64,000 nt of DNA from Xiphydria camelus (taxonomy: Eukaryota > Arthropoda > Insecta > Hymenoptera > Xiphydriidae). Position numbers and translations under genes: made by a program. The notes beneath the pieces were generated by a model. The model worked only from the letters and a program-made list of their open reading frames with translations. It was not told where the DNA came from and searched no databases. The stretch lies in NCBI GenBank assembly GCA_963678675.1, contig OY783200.1, forward strand, positions 17,352,603-17,416,602, in the 5' to 3' direction. Positions 12,726 to 21,930 of this stretch are shown piece by piece (the first letter of the stretch is position 1; every line of letters starts with the position of its first letter).

Positions 12726-13535
12726 TGAAGTCAGATTTAAACTGAGGGTGAAAGTCGCGGCATTGTGTCGTAACTTCGTTCGGTACGTTACGGGATGATT
12801 GACACGGCCAAAACTTAAAATTGCTTCCGGAGCGAACCGTGTCATCTTGCAACGAGCCGTAACATGTTCGGTGTTACGTTACGGGTCATTTGTACAAATG
12901 GATACGCACCTTAAGACGTTAGCTTTGCTACAAAACAGGGGTTTAAACTACATATCTGGTGATTTTATTAGTATGGTCCGACAAATGGTCTCTCTCAGCA
13001 TACCGTTTAAAAATTATAATAATATTATACTGAGTGGAAAATTAAATTAAAATTATGAAAATTTATATTTTTAACATTACAAAATTGATTATATTACGGG
13101 ACTTTGTTTGATCTAGAGTACACTGAGAATTCACAAATAGAGCTTAGAGAGGAGGAGCAAAGCGATAATAAATAATATTCTGCCTATATAACCTTTAAGT
13201 GCATAACAGCAAAAATAATTAATTTTAGTAGTAGATTTTAATTTTAACTAAGAGTAGGTTCAACTATAATATTTCAAATTAGTAAAATAATTTAGAGGAG
13301 CGCGGAGAGTGGTCGCACGCGTGCCGGGTGCTGTCAGCCTTTGAGCGAATTTGCATGCGAAAAAGTGAGTGGAAAGAACGGAAAGGTGTAATCTCAGGTG
13401 GGAAAAGTAGCAGGAAGCAAGAAAAGGTAAGAAGTCAGCAGAAATAAAATGAGAATAAGTGGGAAAAGTGAAAAATATGACGGCCAAGCGATGGCGGATA
13501 GTGGTGAAGGGGACGATCGCATGGCCGACGAGCTA

Positions 13536-13946
13536 CAGTGGTCCCTCTATTACTCGCGCCCTCCATAACTCGCGCGAGAGGGGAAGCGATTGCCCCCACT
13601 CCTCCCGTGACGCCATAACTGCTGCCATAGCATGAAGTGCGCACAGAGGTGCGCATGAAAATATAGAGAGGAGAAGCCGGTATGTATGGAGAGACGTGCT
13701 ACCTAACTTCAAGCTTCACCACTAGTTGCGCATGATCGTTCGCCGTATCCCCTCCAAGCAGCTGCACGGTCCCAATTTCACCAGAGCCACGCGCAACTTA
13801 TCGTGTGTTCTCTGTCTAAAAACCACGCTGTCTCTTTCTTTTGCCACGCCTCCATTGAGGTGAGTGGGGGCTGAAGCGAAGCTTCTCTAACTCATAATTC
13901 TGCGAATTTACAGCCCCGAAACGCGCGAGTTATAGAGGGACCACTG
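13536..13946. mobile_element. pogo/mariner-type MITE, 411 bp, inside ORF1
   Basis: Ends are CAGTGGTCCCTCTATTACTC and the complement of CAGTGGTCCCTCTATAACTC, with TA outside each (13534-13535, 13947-13948). Removing the element and one TA restores an open LINE reading frame across the junction, which independently supports the boundaries. Confidence 0.88.
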
Positions 13947-14147
13947 TATGCCGGGGAGAAGAAGAAGAAGGAGGCGGCGACATCTATACGCAGATACGAG
14001 TATATCTATACGAGTATACCTAGAAGGAGGGGTAACGGCGAGGGTCAAAAGGAAGAGAGGCAGACCCACAAATGCAGAAAAAGCAGCGAGACATGGAAGG
14101 AAAAACGGAGACCTGTCTTAAATTTGGGGGAAAACAAGAGAGAGAGA

Positions 14148-14280
14148 GCAGCAAAAGAGGGAATATGGCCATCGCCGTTCCAAAGAAGCAGCAAAAGAGG
14201 GAATATAGCCATCGCCGTTCCAAAGAAGCAGCAAAAGAGGGAATTTGGCCATCGCCGTTCCAAAGAAGCAGCAAAGTTCG
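14148..14280 (+). repeat. 40-bp tandem repeat, three copies plus a partial
   Basis: The unit starts GCAGCAAAAGAGGGAATATG at 14148, 14188 and 14228, with a partial copy at 14268. The unit length is 1 modulo 3, so each copy is read in a different frame, giving KRGNMAIAVPKK, KREYSHRRSKE and KEGIWPSPFQR in sequence. Two extra copies (80 bp) shift the frame relative to a single-copy ancestor. Confidence 0.93.
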
Positions 14281-15199
14281 ACATTCGCCAAAAATGGCGA
14301 AAGACATCGAAGCGGAAGAGGGGCAAGCGGTTGAGGGAGACATGCGAGGAAGACTAGAAGAGGAGGATGAAGCAAAGGGTAGCGAAGACAATAAGGGGGG
14401 AGCTGCAATGAAGAGGATGCTGGAGATGGAGGAAAGAATCATTGAGGGAATCGGGAGGAAGTTGAAAAAAGAGACGAAGGATTTAAGGAAGGACCTAGCA
14501 AGCGGCAGAGAGGAAGTAAGGGGTGTGCGCGAAGCGCTGAGAAATGAAATAGACAGACTGAAGGGGGAATTAGAAAGGACAGAGCAGGAGTGGGAAAAGG
14601 AGAAGAAGAGTCTGGAGAAGCGACTTCAGGCGCTCGAAGACCAAAGGAAAGAAGAGGGAAGGAAGGCAAGCAGGGTGGAGGAATGGAAAGGAAAAATGGA
14701 GAGGGAATTGGAGAATATAAGCAAGGAGAGGTACGAAAAAGGGAGCGAGGAGTCGATAAGAAAGATTGAACGGAAGCTAGAAATGAGAGAAAGGAGGAAT
14801 AACATAGTGATCCGAGGCTTACACGCGCCAGGAAGAGCAGACTTGAGACAGGAAGTCGGGAACTTCCTGCGACAGGACCTAGGAGTAGAAGATGACACGA
14901 AAAGGCCAGAACAACAACCAGGATCTATTGGTAGAGCTCGACTCACTGGGAGCCAAGAAGAGGGTAATGAGGAGGAAAAGGGAAATGAGAGGAATGAGCA
15001 TATACATCGATAATGACCTGACATGAGAAGAAAGGGAGATCCAGCGATGGGTAAAAGAAAGAGCGAAGAAAGAAGAGGATATAGGAAAAAGAGTCAGGAT
15101 AGGATACCAAAGACTGGAGATTAACGGCGAGTGAAAGAACCTGAGAGAAATTGAACAGATGGCAGGAGGAAATTTTCGGATAGGGGGCAGGGAACAGCG

Positions 15200-15888
15200 A
15201 GGGGAATAACGTTGGTAGTGTGGAATATCGCAGGGCTTAGGACGGTCAACGAGGCATGGGGGTTCCTGGAGAAGCAGGACATACTAATCTTGCAAGAAAC
15301 ATGGCTAGAAAATAAAAATAAAAAGGAAAGCCTAGGAAATATGGACGGGAATTATAATTGGTGGACCAAACCAGCAACAAGAGAAGGGCGAAAGGGGGGC
15401 AATTAATAGGGATAAACAAAGCATACAGAGGGAAATTTCAGATTAGAGAATGGAAATACGGAATGATAATGAACGAGGCAAAGGGAAGGAAGGCAATAAT
15501 AACAATATACAACAACGAAGGAGTGGTAAGGGTAAAGGAAGAACTGGAGGAAATAATAGAAAACGAAGGGAGGCATGGGAGGGAAATCATGATGGTCGGG
15601 GACTGGAACGTACGGATCGGGAGAGAGCAGGGAAGAATGCCAGAAGATCAAGAAGAATGGCCACGAGAATCAGAGGACGGAAAACTGAATAGCGAAGGGA
15701 AGAAGCTGCTGAGAATCTGCGAGGACCTAGGATTCACAATAATGAACGGGAGAGGGAAGGGGGATGAAGAAGGGAGAGCAACATACATCTGGGCCGGCGG
15801 AAGCTCGGTAGTAGACTATGTAATTGTGAGAGAAGAGGTGGGGGATAGTGTAGTAAAGGAAAAGCGTTATTTGTTAGGTAAATAAATC
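15200..15888 (+). pseudogene. LINE ORF2 APE-type endonuclease domain, frameshifted
   Basis: The first frame gives VVWNIAGLRTVNEAWGFL and ILILQETWLENK, the N-terminal strands with the catalytic glutamate. A frameshift near 15400 leads into the second frame with YNNEGV, GDWNVRIG (the catalytic GDxN region) and WAGGSSVVDYVIV near the C-terminal S/D motif. The endonuclease nicks target DNA for reverse transcription. The final SDH-type segment and the reverse transcriptase are missing, because the sequence is cut at about 15888. Confidence 0.83.
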
Positions 15889-15942
15889 ACCCAAGTAGCA
15901 AAACTAATTTTATAAAGGTTGTTAGAACTGCGATGCAACATA

Positions 15943-17380
15943 TCTATATATATAAAAATGAATGTTTGTCTGTCTGTCTGTCTGTCTGTATGTCTCGTAT
16001 GCCTTCCTAAACCGTTCATCCGATTGCGATGAAATTTTGGGAAATGGTTGGACGCATGCCTGCGATGGTTTCTGAGTTAGTAAATCTTATACAGGGTGTT
16101 CAAAAAGTCCCGGTACGGCCGATTATCTCAGCGGGAAAACATTTTAGAGAAAAATGTTTAATACAAAACTTTAAGGATTTTCCCTTGGCTACCCAGTGGT
16201 CGTATTGGATTTGACCTTGACCGTGACCTTTAAGGTAATATCAAATGCCTTCCTAAACCGTTCATCCGATTGCGATGAAACTTTGGGGAATGGTTGGACG
16301 CATGCCCGCGAAGGTTTCTGAGTTAGTAAATCTTATGCAGGGTGTTCAAAAAGTACCGGTACTGATGATTATTATGCCTTCCTAAACCGTTCATCCGATT
16401 GCGATGAAAAGTTGGGGAATGGTTGGACGCATGCCCGCGAAGGTTTTTGAGTTAGTAAATCTTATACAGGGTGTTCAAAAAGTACCGGTACGGATGATTA
16501 TTATGCCTTCCTAAACCGTTCATCCGATTGCGATGAAACTTTGGGGAATGGTTGGACGCATGCCCGCGAAGGTTTCTGAGTTAGTAAATCTTATAAAAGG
16601 TGTTCAAAAAGTACTGGTACTGATGATTATTATGCCTTCCTAAACCGTTCATCCGATTGCGATGAAATTTTGGGAAATGGTTGGACGCATGCCTGCGATG
16701 GTTTCTGAGTTAGTAAATCTTATACAGGGTGTTCAAAAAGTCCCGGTACGGCCGATTATCTCAGCGGGAAAACATTTTAGAGAAAAATGTTTAATACAAA
16801 ACTTTAAGGATTTTCCCTTGGCTACCCAGTGGTCGTATTGGATTTGACCTTGACCGTGACCTTTAAGGTAATATCAAATGCCTTCCTAAACCGTTCATCC
16901 GATTGCGATGAAACTTTGGGGAATGGTTGGACGCATGCCCGCGAAGGTTTCTTATTGTTAGTAAATCTTATAAAAGGTGTTCAAAAAGTACCGGTACTGA
17001 TGATTATTATGCCTTCCTAAACCGTTCATCCGATTGCGATGAAAAGTTGGGAAATGGTTGGATGCATGCCCGCGAAGGTTTCTGAGTTAGTAAATCTTAT
17101 ACAGGGTGTTCAAAAAGTCGAACTATACTTGACCTAAATTTGACCTCCGCTGACAATAAAGGTAACATGAAAAAAATGGTCAAGGACACATTTGAACGTG
17201 AAAAAAATTAATTTGACCTCGATATAACCTTGAAGGTCATGGTCAAGGTCAAATCCAATATGACCATTGCGTAGCCCGGGAAAAATACTAAACGTTTTGT
17301 ATTAAAAATGTATTTAAACAATGGTGGACGGACAAAATCAATCCACAATCTACCCGTGCGAAGCCGGGACGGGCTGCTAG
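15943..17380 (+). mobile_element. Non-autonomous Helitron, full length
   Basis: The 5' end is TC in TCTATATATATAAAAATGAA, preceded by A. The 3' end has a GC hairpin (CCCGTGCGAAGCCGGGACGGG, last G at 17373) then CTAG at 17377-17380, followed by T. This is the A/T insertion and CTRR end of Helitrons. There is no target duplication and no terminal inverted repeat, as expected. No Rep/helicase gene is present; the interior is a tandem array. It splits an older repeat whose edges are at about 15889 and 17381. Confidence 0.87.
15999..17130 (+). repeat. 129-bp minisatellite with 633-bp higher-order repeat
   Basis: Units start ATGCCTTCCTAAACCGTTCA at 15999, 16244, 16374, 16503, 16632, 16877 and about 17010. 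Standard spacing is 129-130 bp; two units are 245 bp because they carry an extra CTCAGCGGGAAAACATTT segment. The pattern 245+130+129+129 spans 633 bp and then begins again at 16632, so array growth copied several units at once. Each unit contains AGGGTGTTCAAAAAGT. Confidence 0.9.
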
Positions 17381-17756
17381 TCTTATATAAACGTGAAAAT
17401 CTTATAATGTGGCTATAAAAACCACTATACAATGTCTTTACAACCAAAAAGGGCCCCGGTTTATATAACAGTTTAGTACTTTTAGAAGATCCTTTAGTAA
17501 ACTACACAACCGTTATAAGATAATCAATGTGATGATTATAAAACTGCCCTATAAGTATATCTTCAGGAGAGAGAGAGATTACTTATACAATACATTTACA
17601 AAACTGTTTGAGAACTGCTATAAAACTATTGCATATAGTAGTGCTATTATTCTGCGGTTTAAGTATATTTTACTTTTTATCGCCTCGAGCTGTGGCGAAA
17701 AAAAAGTGATGCCGCCATCCGTCAGTATACGTCCACAGGCCTGCCAACCCGTCTTA
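17381..17756. repeat. Continuation of the TATAA-rich repeat split by the Helitron
   Basis: Rich in CTATAAAA and TTATAAG motifs, like 29150-29735 and about 22310-22757, whose edges read TTTGCTAGTTGGGC or a variant. The matching left edge CCCAAGTAGCAAAAC is at about 15890, on the other side of the Helitron. Class unknown. Confidence 0.5.
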
Positions 17757-17882
17757 GGGCCGGTTTTACCAACAGGTATAAACGCGGTATAGCACTATAC
17801 TGAGAATAACCATAAGGCTTATTGCTGGTTATTCTCAGTATAGCGCTATACCGCGTTTATACCAGGTTGGTAAAAAAGGCCC
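17757..17882. mobile_element. Hairpin MITE, 126 bp, PIF type (copy 2)
   Basis: Same family and length as 6382-6507, here flanked by TTA (17754-17756, 17883-17885). The stem is nearly continuous from GGGCCGGTTTTACC through TATAAACGCGGTATA. Confidence 0.88.
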
Positions 17883-17885
17883 TTA

Positions 17886-18428
17886 GTGGTGTCGGTTTTT
17901 TTTTTCATACCCTACCGGGACTCAAACCTGCGGTTTTTATGGTGCCCATCCACGTACAGGTGGACTGCAGTCCATGGACTGACAGTTCTAATCTGCAGTC
18001 CCGAACTGTCATTGAACACACACGTACAATTCTGCGGACTGCAAGCCATCGCCGGACAGTCCAGGGACTGCAGGCCGCCGGATGATTCGCCATACACGCA
18101 CAGCTCATGAGTCAGTTCAGTTCAATCAATTGTGTTTGGAAGAAGAAATATATGAGGGGTAATGCAAGGTAAGGGGGATGCAAAACCCGCCAAGTCACAT
18201 TTATAGCAATTCACAGGAAACGTCGAAAACTGGTGCAGACGACCATTGCCTTGCATTGGCAAGCGTATTTTCTACCTTATATTATTAACGGTTTAAGGTG
18301 GAATTTGCACCTAAATTATGTTCGACCTTATGCACGTACTTATAAAGAACAAATTCCCGTATCTAACTCAAATTTGACAAAAATGAATTTGGCGGGTTTT
18401 GCATCTATACCCCTTATATCTAATATTT
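17886..18428. other. Spacer with CTGCAGTCC-type inverted motifs
   Basis: Between 17955 and 18080 the strings GGACTGCAGTCC, CTGCAGTCC, GGACTGCAAG and GGGACTGCAGG give several alternative hairpins. On the minus strand GGTTTGAGTCCCGG near 17930 resembles a Pol III B box as in tRNA-derived SINEs, but no A box or tRNA fold was found. Overlapping short frames on both strands reflect this symmetry. Confidence 0.4.
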
Positions 18429-18798
18429 AACATGGTTGTGAGAAAAAGGAAGCTTACTTTGTTCCTTATAATTATGTTGTTAACTTATCGTCATACGAGA
18501 AATCGGCAACGTTTTTGGGTAAAAGAATGCCGATGTACAGATAATCCTGATTATGAATTTAATTTACATCGTGGAAATGAAGAGATTCAATCCGAAGGTA
18601 TCGAATTATCATTCCCAAGAGTTGTTTCTACGCATAAGTATTGCGGTGTTTGCGGATCAACGAACAACATAACTGTCATTCCTTTTGAAGCTCGAAAGCA
18701 AGCGTATATTAAAAAAAGAGTATTCCTATTGGAAATCGATGCTGTAAAAATCAGTTGATCAAAAAAAAGTTTTATGTGAAGACGATCTGTGCCTTTTA

Positions 18799-19718
18799 GG
18801 GCCGATTCCACCAACTCTGATTAAATGCTTGATTACCTAATCACGATTATATTTAATCAGCGTTCTAATCATGATTAACTGCACAATTCATTCCACCATG
18901 AATTTTTAACCCCCGATTATCTAATTATATACCCTCTTCGCAATAAGTTTTGGTTTTGTTGTAACGGTGATTCTGATTGGTTCATCAACGGAACTTATAA
19001 TGGAGTAGGAGAAAAACCTGACGTGCGCTCGTGACGTGATCAACTGACGCGCTGCAAGCCGAGCTCAGTGAGCTGCCGAAATCTCCAACAGAATTTAAAA
19101 AGGAACCAGTTGCATAATAGCGGAGAGCAAGCAGGAGTTGTACTCTGGGTGCAATAGCGTGGTTTCTGAAATGTGCACTCCCTTTATTTAGTAAAGATAC
19201 AGAAAATTCTACGGGATTTTTAACGTAATATGATAATGTTGCGATATTTTAAAATAGATTATATATTATTTAAGAAGTAATTTATCTTTCTCTGTAGCGT
19301 GTTGCAAATTATGTACAATTTTTCCAGAAGCAAAGCTTCAACACTGTCTTTCGATAATCGAAAACGCGCAATAAAATCGAAATCATCCAAAGTTTGGAAA
19401 TAATTAATTCGTTCCTTAATTAAATGTGGCCTTCTATCAATTTCGATACCATTTTCATCATCAGATGATGATAAAATATCGTCGTAAAATAAATTCATGT
19501 CCAGTATAGTATTGCACAGCAGTGAAACTTCGACTTTGAGGCTATGTTGATCCACGTTAATCACTGGTTAAGTTCCTAATCGACCAAAAATGGCCGATTA
19601 AGTTCAACGGTGATTATCTCACTTTAATCATGGTTTCAAAATTGGTGGAACGCAAGAGCTTGATTAAATAAAGCTAATCGGGAATTAACAATTTAATCAG
19701 AGTTGGTGGTTTCGGCCC
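18799..19718 (-). mobile_element. PIF/Harbinger deletion derivative, 920 bp, TTA duplication
   Basis: Ends GGGCCGATTCCACCAACTCT and, reversed, GGGCCGAAACCACCAACTCT are flanked by TTA at 18796-18798 and 19719-19721. TAATCA/TGATTA motifs recur through the terminal 150 bp on both sides. The element keeps the first third of a Harbinger nuclease gene on the minus strand and so is a decayed autonomous element rather than an unrelated MITE. Confidence 0.9.
19259..19564 (-). pseudogene. Harbinger nuclease N-terminal fragment
   Basis: 101 codons. The acidic LSSSDDENG stretch is followed by RRPHLIKERINYFQTLDDFD and FIARFRLSKDSVEALL, the conserved beginning of Harbinger (HARBI1-like) nucleases. The remaining DDE catalytic part is deleted, and the last residues run into the right half of the element without homology. 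Product would be inactive as a nuclease, but the retained region could still mediate contacts; that is speculation. Confidence 0.8.
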
Positions 19719-20082
19719 TTAAACGTGATTTTTAATTCAAGTTTTGTAGAAACCTCTGATCTACAAAAATTTGTTAGATAATCTTGCTGTAGATCGCGAT
19801 TCTTTACTAACAGGAAAAATAAGTAATTTCTCTTATCCTGAAGATCAAGTGAAGTTACTGACTGGTTTCTCATATAAAAATATAAATGAAATACGAAATA
19901 TGCTTTCTTTTTATGCGCGATAATGATAATCGATCAGTGCTTCAAGCGGTTATTGTATTTCTTATCAAATTAAGAAGTGGGAATTCAAATAGTACGATTT
20001 CTTCCTTTTTAATTCAAGCGAGAAATTCAAGCGGGGGTAGTTTTCATATGCTTATCCGGCTATATCCTTTGACATTTCCATA

Positions 20083-20916
20083 ATCTAAATGCGGTATATG
20101 CTAACTGCTTGGGTAAAAAGCGGTATGTGCACCGACGGTTATTGTAGATACCACTGTTTGACTGTGTATGATGCAATACCGGGTTTCACGTTTGGTTTGG
20201 GCTTCATTTCGTAACAAGTCTTTGCAGATACGCCACCCCTGCTTATACATTTTGTGTCTCCGAATAATGTTTAATGTAATAATGGTATTGTTAGTTCTCT
20301 AGTTTTACTATGGCATTTTTCTATCCTTTATGTGAATGTGATAGTGATGGAGAATGGTATCAAACCAGTCTTAGGACTGATAACTTTATGATGATGATGT
20401 GAATAAAAGTTGATATCAAAAACATGCAGTTCTTTTAACATTTTTAAATAAGGTAAAAGGGGCAAACATTGACACTGCTTTACTTACTGGTCTAAAATAT
20501 ATTGCAAACTGAAGTTATCAGATTTGGTAATGTATGCATAAGCTCTTTATATGATATAAGACGCATTTTATTTTACTACTTATCGTTTTTGAACAATGAT
20601 TTAAAAAAAAAATAAAGTCAGATGTCAATATTACCCTATATTCTGTTTAAAATTGACACTTGTTAAAATTTTCGTCTATACTGCATGCAATCGGCTAAAA
20701 ATGTCATATTATGGTGAAATTATTATATCAATTTTGTTATTCTTTAATTAAAAAAAAGGTGTGAGTGCCGTTGTACTCACGGAGGATGTGTAATCATCTT
20801 ACAACTATCTGCGGTCCGAGTTTAATTGGGGAATATGACGTCGTATTTCGACACAAAGAAGTTTAATTTTTTCTGTAATAAAATATTTATTATTATTATA
20901 TTAGATTTATAACTTA
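20083..20916. other. Unassigned AT-rich spacer
   Basis: Near 20370-20400 the text TCTTAGGACTGATAAC followed by ATGATGATGATG resembles the 3' end of a non-LTR element with a short tandem tail, but no upstream coding was found. A small hairpin GTGAGTGCC/GTACTCAC lies at about 20761-20781. Nothing else is supported. Confidence 0.35.
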
Positions 20917-21930
20917 CTAGCAGCCCGTCCCGGCTTCGCACGGGTAGATTGTGGATTGATTTTGTCCGTCCACCATTGTTTAAATACATTTTTAATACAA
21001 AACTTTTAGTATTTTTCCCGGGCTACGCAATGGTCATATTGGATTTGACCTTGACCATGACCTTCAAGGTTATATCAAGGTCAAATTAATTTTCTTTTCA
21101 CGTTCAAATGTGTCCTTGACCATTTTTTTCATGTTACATTTATTGTCAGCGGAGGTCAAATTTAGGTCAAGTATAGTTCGACTTTTTGAACACCCTGTAT
21201 AAGATTAACTAACTCAGAAACCTTCGCGGATATGCGTCCAACTGTTCCCCAAATTTTCATCGCAATCGGATGAACGGTTTAGGAAGGCATAATAATCATC
21301 CGTACCGGTACTTTTTGAACACCCCGTATAAGATTTACTAACTCAGAAACCTTCGCGGGCATGCGTCCAACCATTTCCCAACTTTTCATCGCAATCGGAT
21401 GAACGGTTTAGGAAGGCATAATAATCATCAGTACCAGTACTTTTTGAACACCTTTTATAAGATTTACTAACTCAGAAACCTTCGCGGGCATGCGTCCAAC
21501 CATTCCCCAAAGTTTCATCGCAATCGGATGAACGGTTTAGGAAGGCATAATAATCATCCGTACCGGTACTTTTTGAACACCCTGTATAAGATTTACTAAC
21601 TCAAAAACCTTCGCGGGCATGCGTCCAACCATTCCCCAACTTTTCATCGCAATCGGATGAACGGTTTAGGAAGGCATAATAATCATCAGTACCGGTACTT
21701 TTTGAACACCCTGCATAAGATTTACTAACTCAGAAACCTTCGCGGGCATGCGTCCAACCATTCCCCAAAGTTTCATCGCAATCGGATGAACGGTTTAGGA
21801 AGGCATTTGATATTACCTTAAAGGTCACGGTCAAGGTCAAATCCAATACGACCACTGGGTAGCCAAGGGAAAATCTTTAAAGTTTTGTATTAAACATTTT
21901 TCTCTAAAATGTTTTCCCGTTGAGATAATC
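20917..21930 (-). mobile_element. Helitron copy 2, 5'-truncated, opposite orientation
   Basis: Starts with CTAG followed by CAGCCCGTCCCGGCTTCGCA, the reverse complement of the 3' end at 15943-17380. The same 129-bp units follow. Similarity stops near 21930, just after TTGAGATAATC, so the 5' end is missing. With the first copy it forms an inverted pair about 3.5 kb apart. Confidence 0.85.

Larger units (their letters stand above)
11663..12911 (-). mobile_element. PIF/Harbinger element, 1,249 bp, degenerate
   Basis: Ends AGGCGCGTAACCATTTGTA and, on the other strand, AGGTGCGTATCCATTTGTA are flanked by TAA at 11660-11662 and 12912-12914. The terminal repeat continues inward through GTAACGTAAC and GAACATGTT. 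The element encodes the N-terminal part of a PIF-type transposase on the minus strand and lacks the catalytic C-terminus. Its left terminal repeat is interrupted by a smaller element at 11719-12069. Confidence 0.88.
11441..13125. repeat. Old dispersed repeat, copy split by a PIF element
   Basis: The flanks 11460-11659 and 12912-13125 align with about 5600-6010 in order and orientation. Shared strings include GTTAGCTTTGCTAC and TTTTTCTGGTT. The interruption is exactly the 11663-12911 element plus one TAA, which makes the pair at 5.6 kb a related empty site. Confidence 0.75.
13477..15190 (+). pseudogene. LINE ORF1 (nucleic-acid-binding coiled-coil protein), broken
   Basis: The reading begins at ATG 13477 and stays open across the MITE at 13536-13946 if that element and one TA copy are removed. 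It continues through basic KKKKE and RRRG segments to a stop at about 14357. The second frame (14072-15013) carries the main body: a long lysine/glutamate-rich coiled coil (about 14400-14800) and then RRNNIVIRGL, typical of ORF1 proteins of this kind of insect LINE. After another shift near 14900 a third frame gives KRVMRRKREMRG, IYIDNDLT and RVRIGYQRLEING, interrupted by two stops. The shift between the first two frames is explained by the 40-bp tandem repeat at 14148-14267. ORF1 proteins package the retrotransposon RNA; this copy is dead. Confidence 0.8.
13290..15888 (+). mobile_element. Non-LTR retrotransposon, 5' part, broken
   Basis: GC-rich leader (about 13290-13476), ORF1 with coiled coil, then the start of ORF2 with an APE-type endonuclease. 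Sequence stops being LINE-like at about 15888, where an unrelated repeat beginning CCCAAGTAGCAAAAC starts. Reverse transcriptase is absent. A pogo-like MITE sits near the start of ORF1. Boundaries are approximate because no target duplication could be found. Confidence 0.8.
18429..20082 (+). pseudogene. DDE transposase N-terminal region, split by a Harbinger MITE
   Basis: The part before the insertion (to about 18795) has an HKYCGVCG cysteine pair, then IPFEARKQAYIKKRVFL and an NQLIKKKFY segment, resembling the N-terminal zinc-binding region of a group of animal DDE transposase-like proteins. After the insertion come YPEDQVKLLTGFSYKNINEI and VLQAVIVFLIKLRSGNSNS, the helix-turn-helix region that usually follows. 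Removing 18799-19718 with one TTA leaves the frame reading DDLCLLNVIFNSS open across the junction. At least three frameshifts remain, and the catalytic domain is absent. The first residues (RNRQRFWVKE) also resemble PIF proteins, so the assignment is tentative. Confidence 0.6.

Noticed and set aside
14020..14442. Long minus-strand frames opposite the LINE ORF1
   Set aside because: Leucine/serine/phenylalanine-rich shadows of the purine-rich coiled-coil coding strand.
16029..16847. Two identical 61-codon frames
   Set aside because: They are created by the 633-bp repeat in the Helitron and have no domain.
17920..17945. tRNA-like B box (minus strand)
   Set aside because: No A box, acceptor stem or cloverleaf could be built; at most a SINE remnant.
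17905..18110. Frames on both strands rich in repeated peptide strings
   Set aside because: Produced by CTGCAGTCC-type inverted motifs.
20370..20402. 3' tail of a non-LTR element (ATG)n
   Set aside because: No coding or 3' region homology could be recognised upstream.
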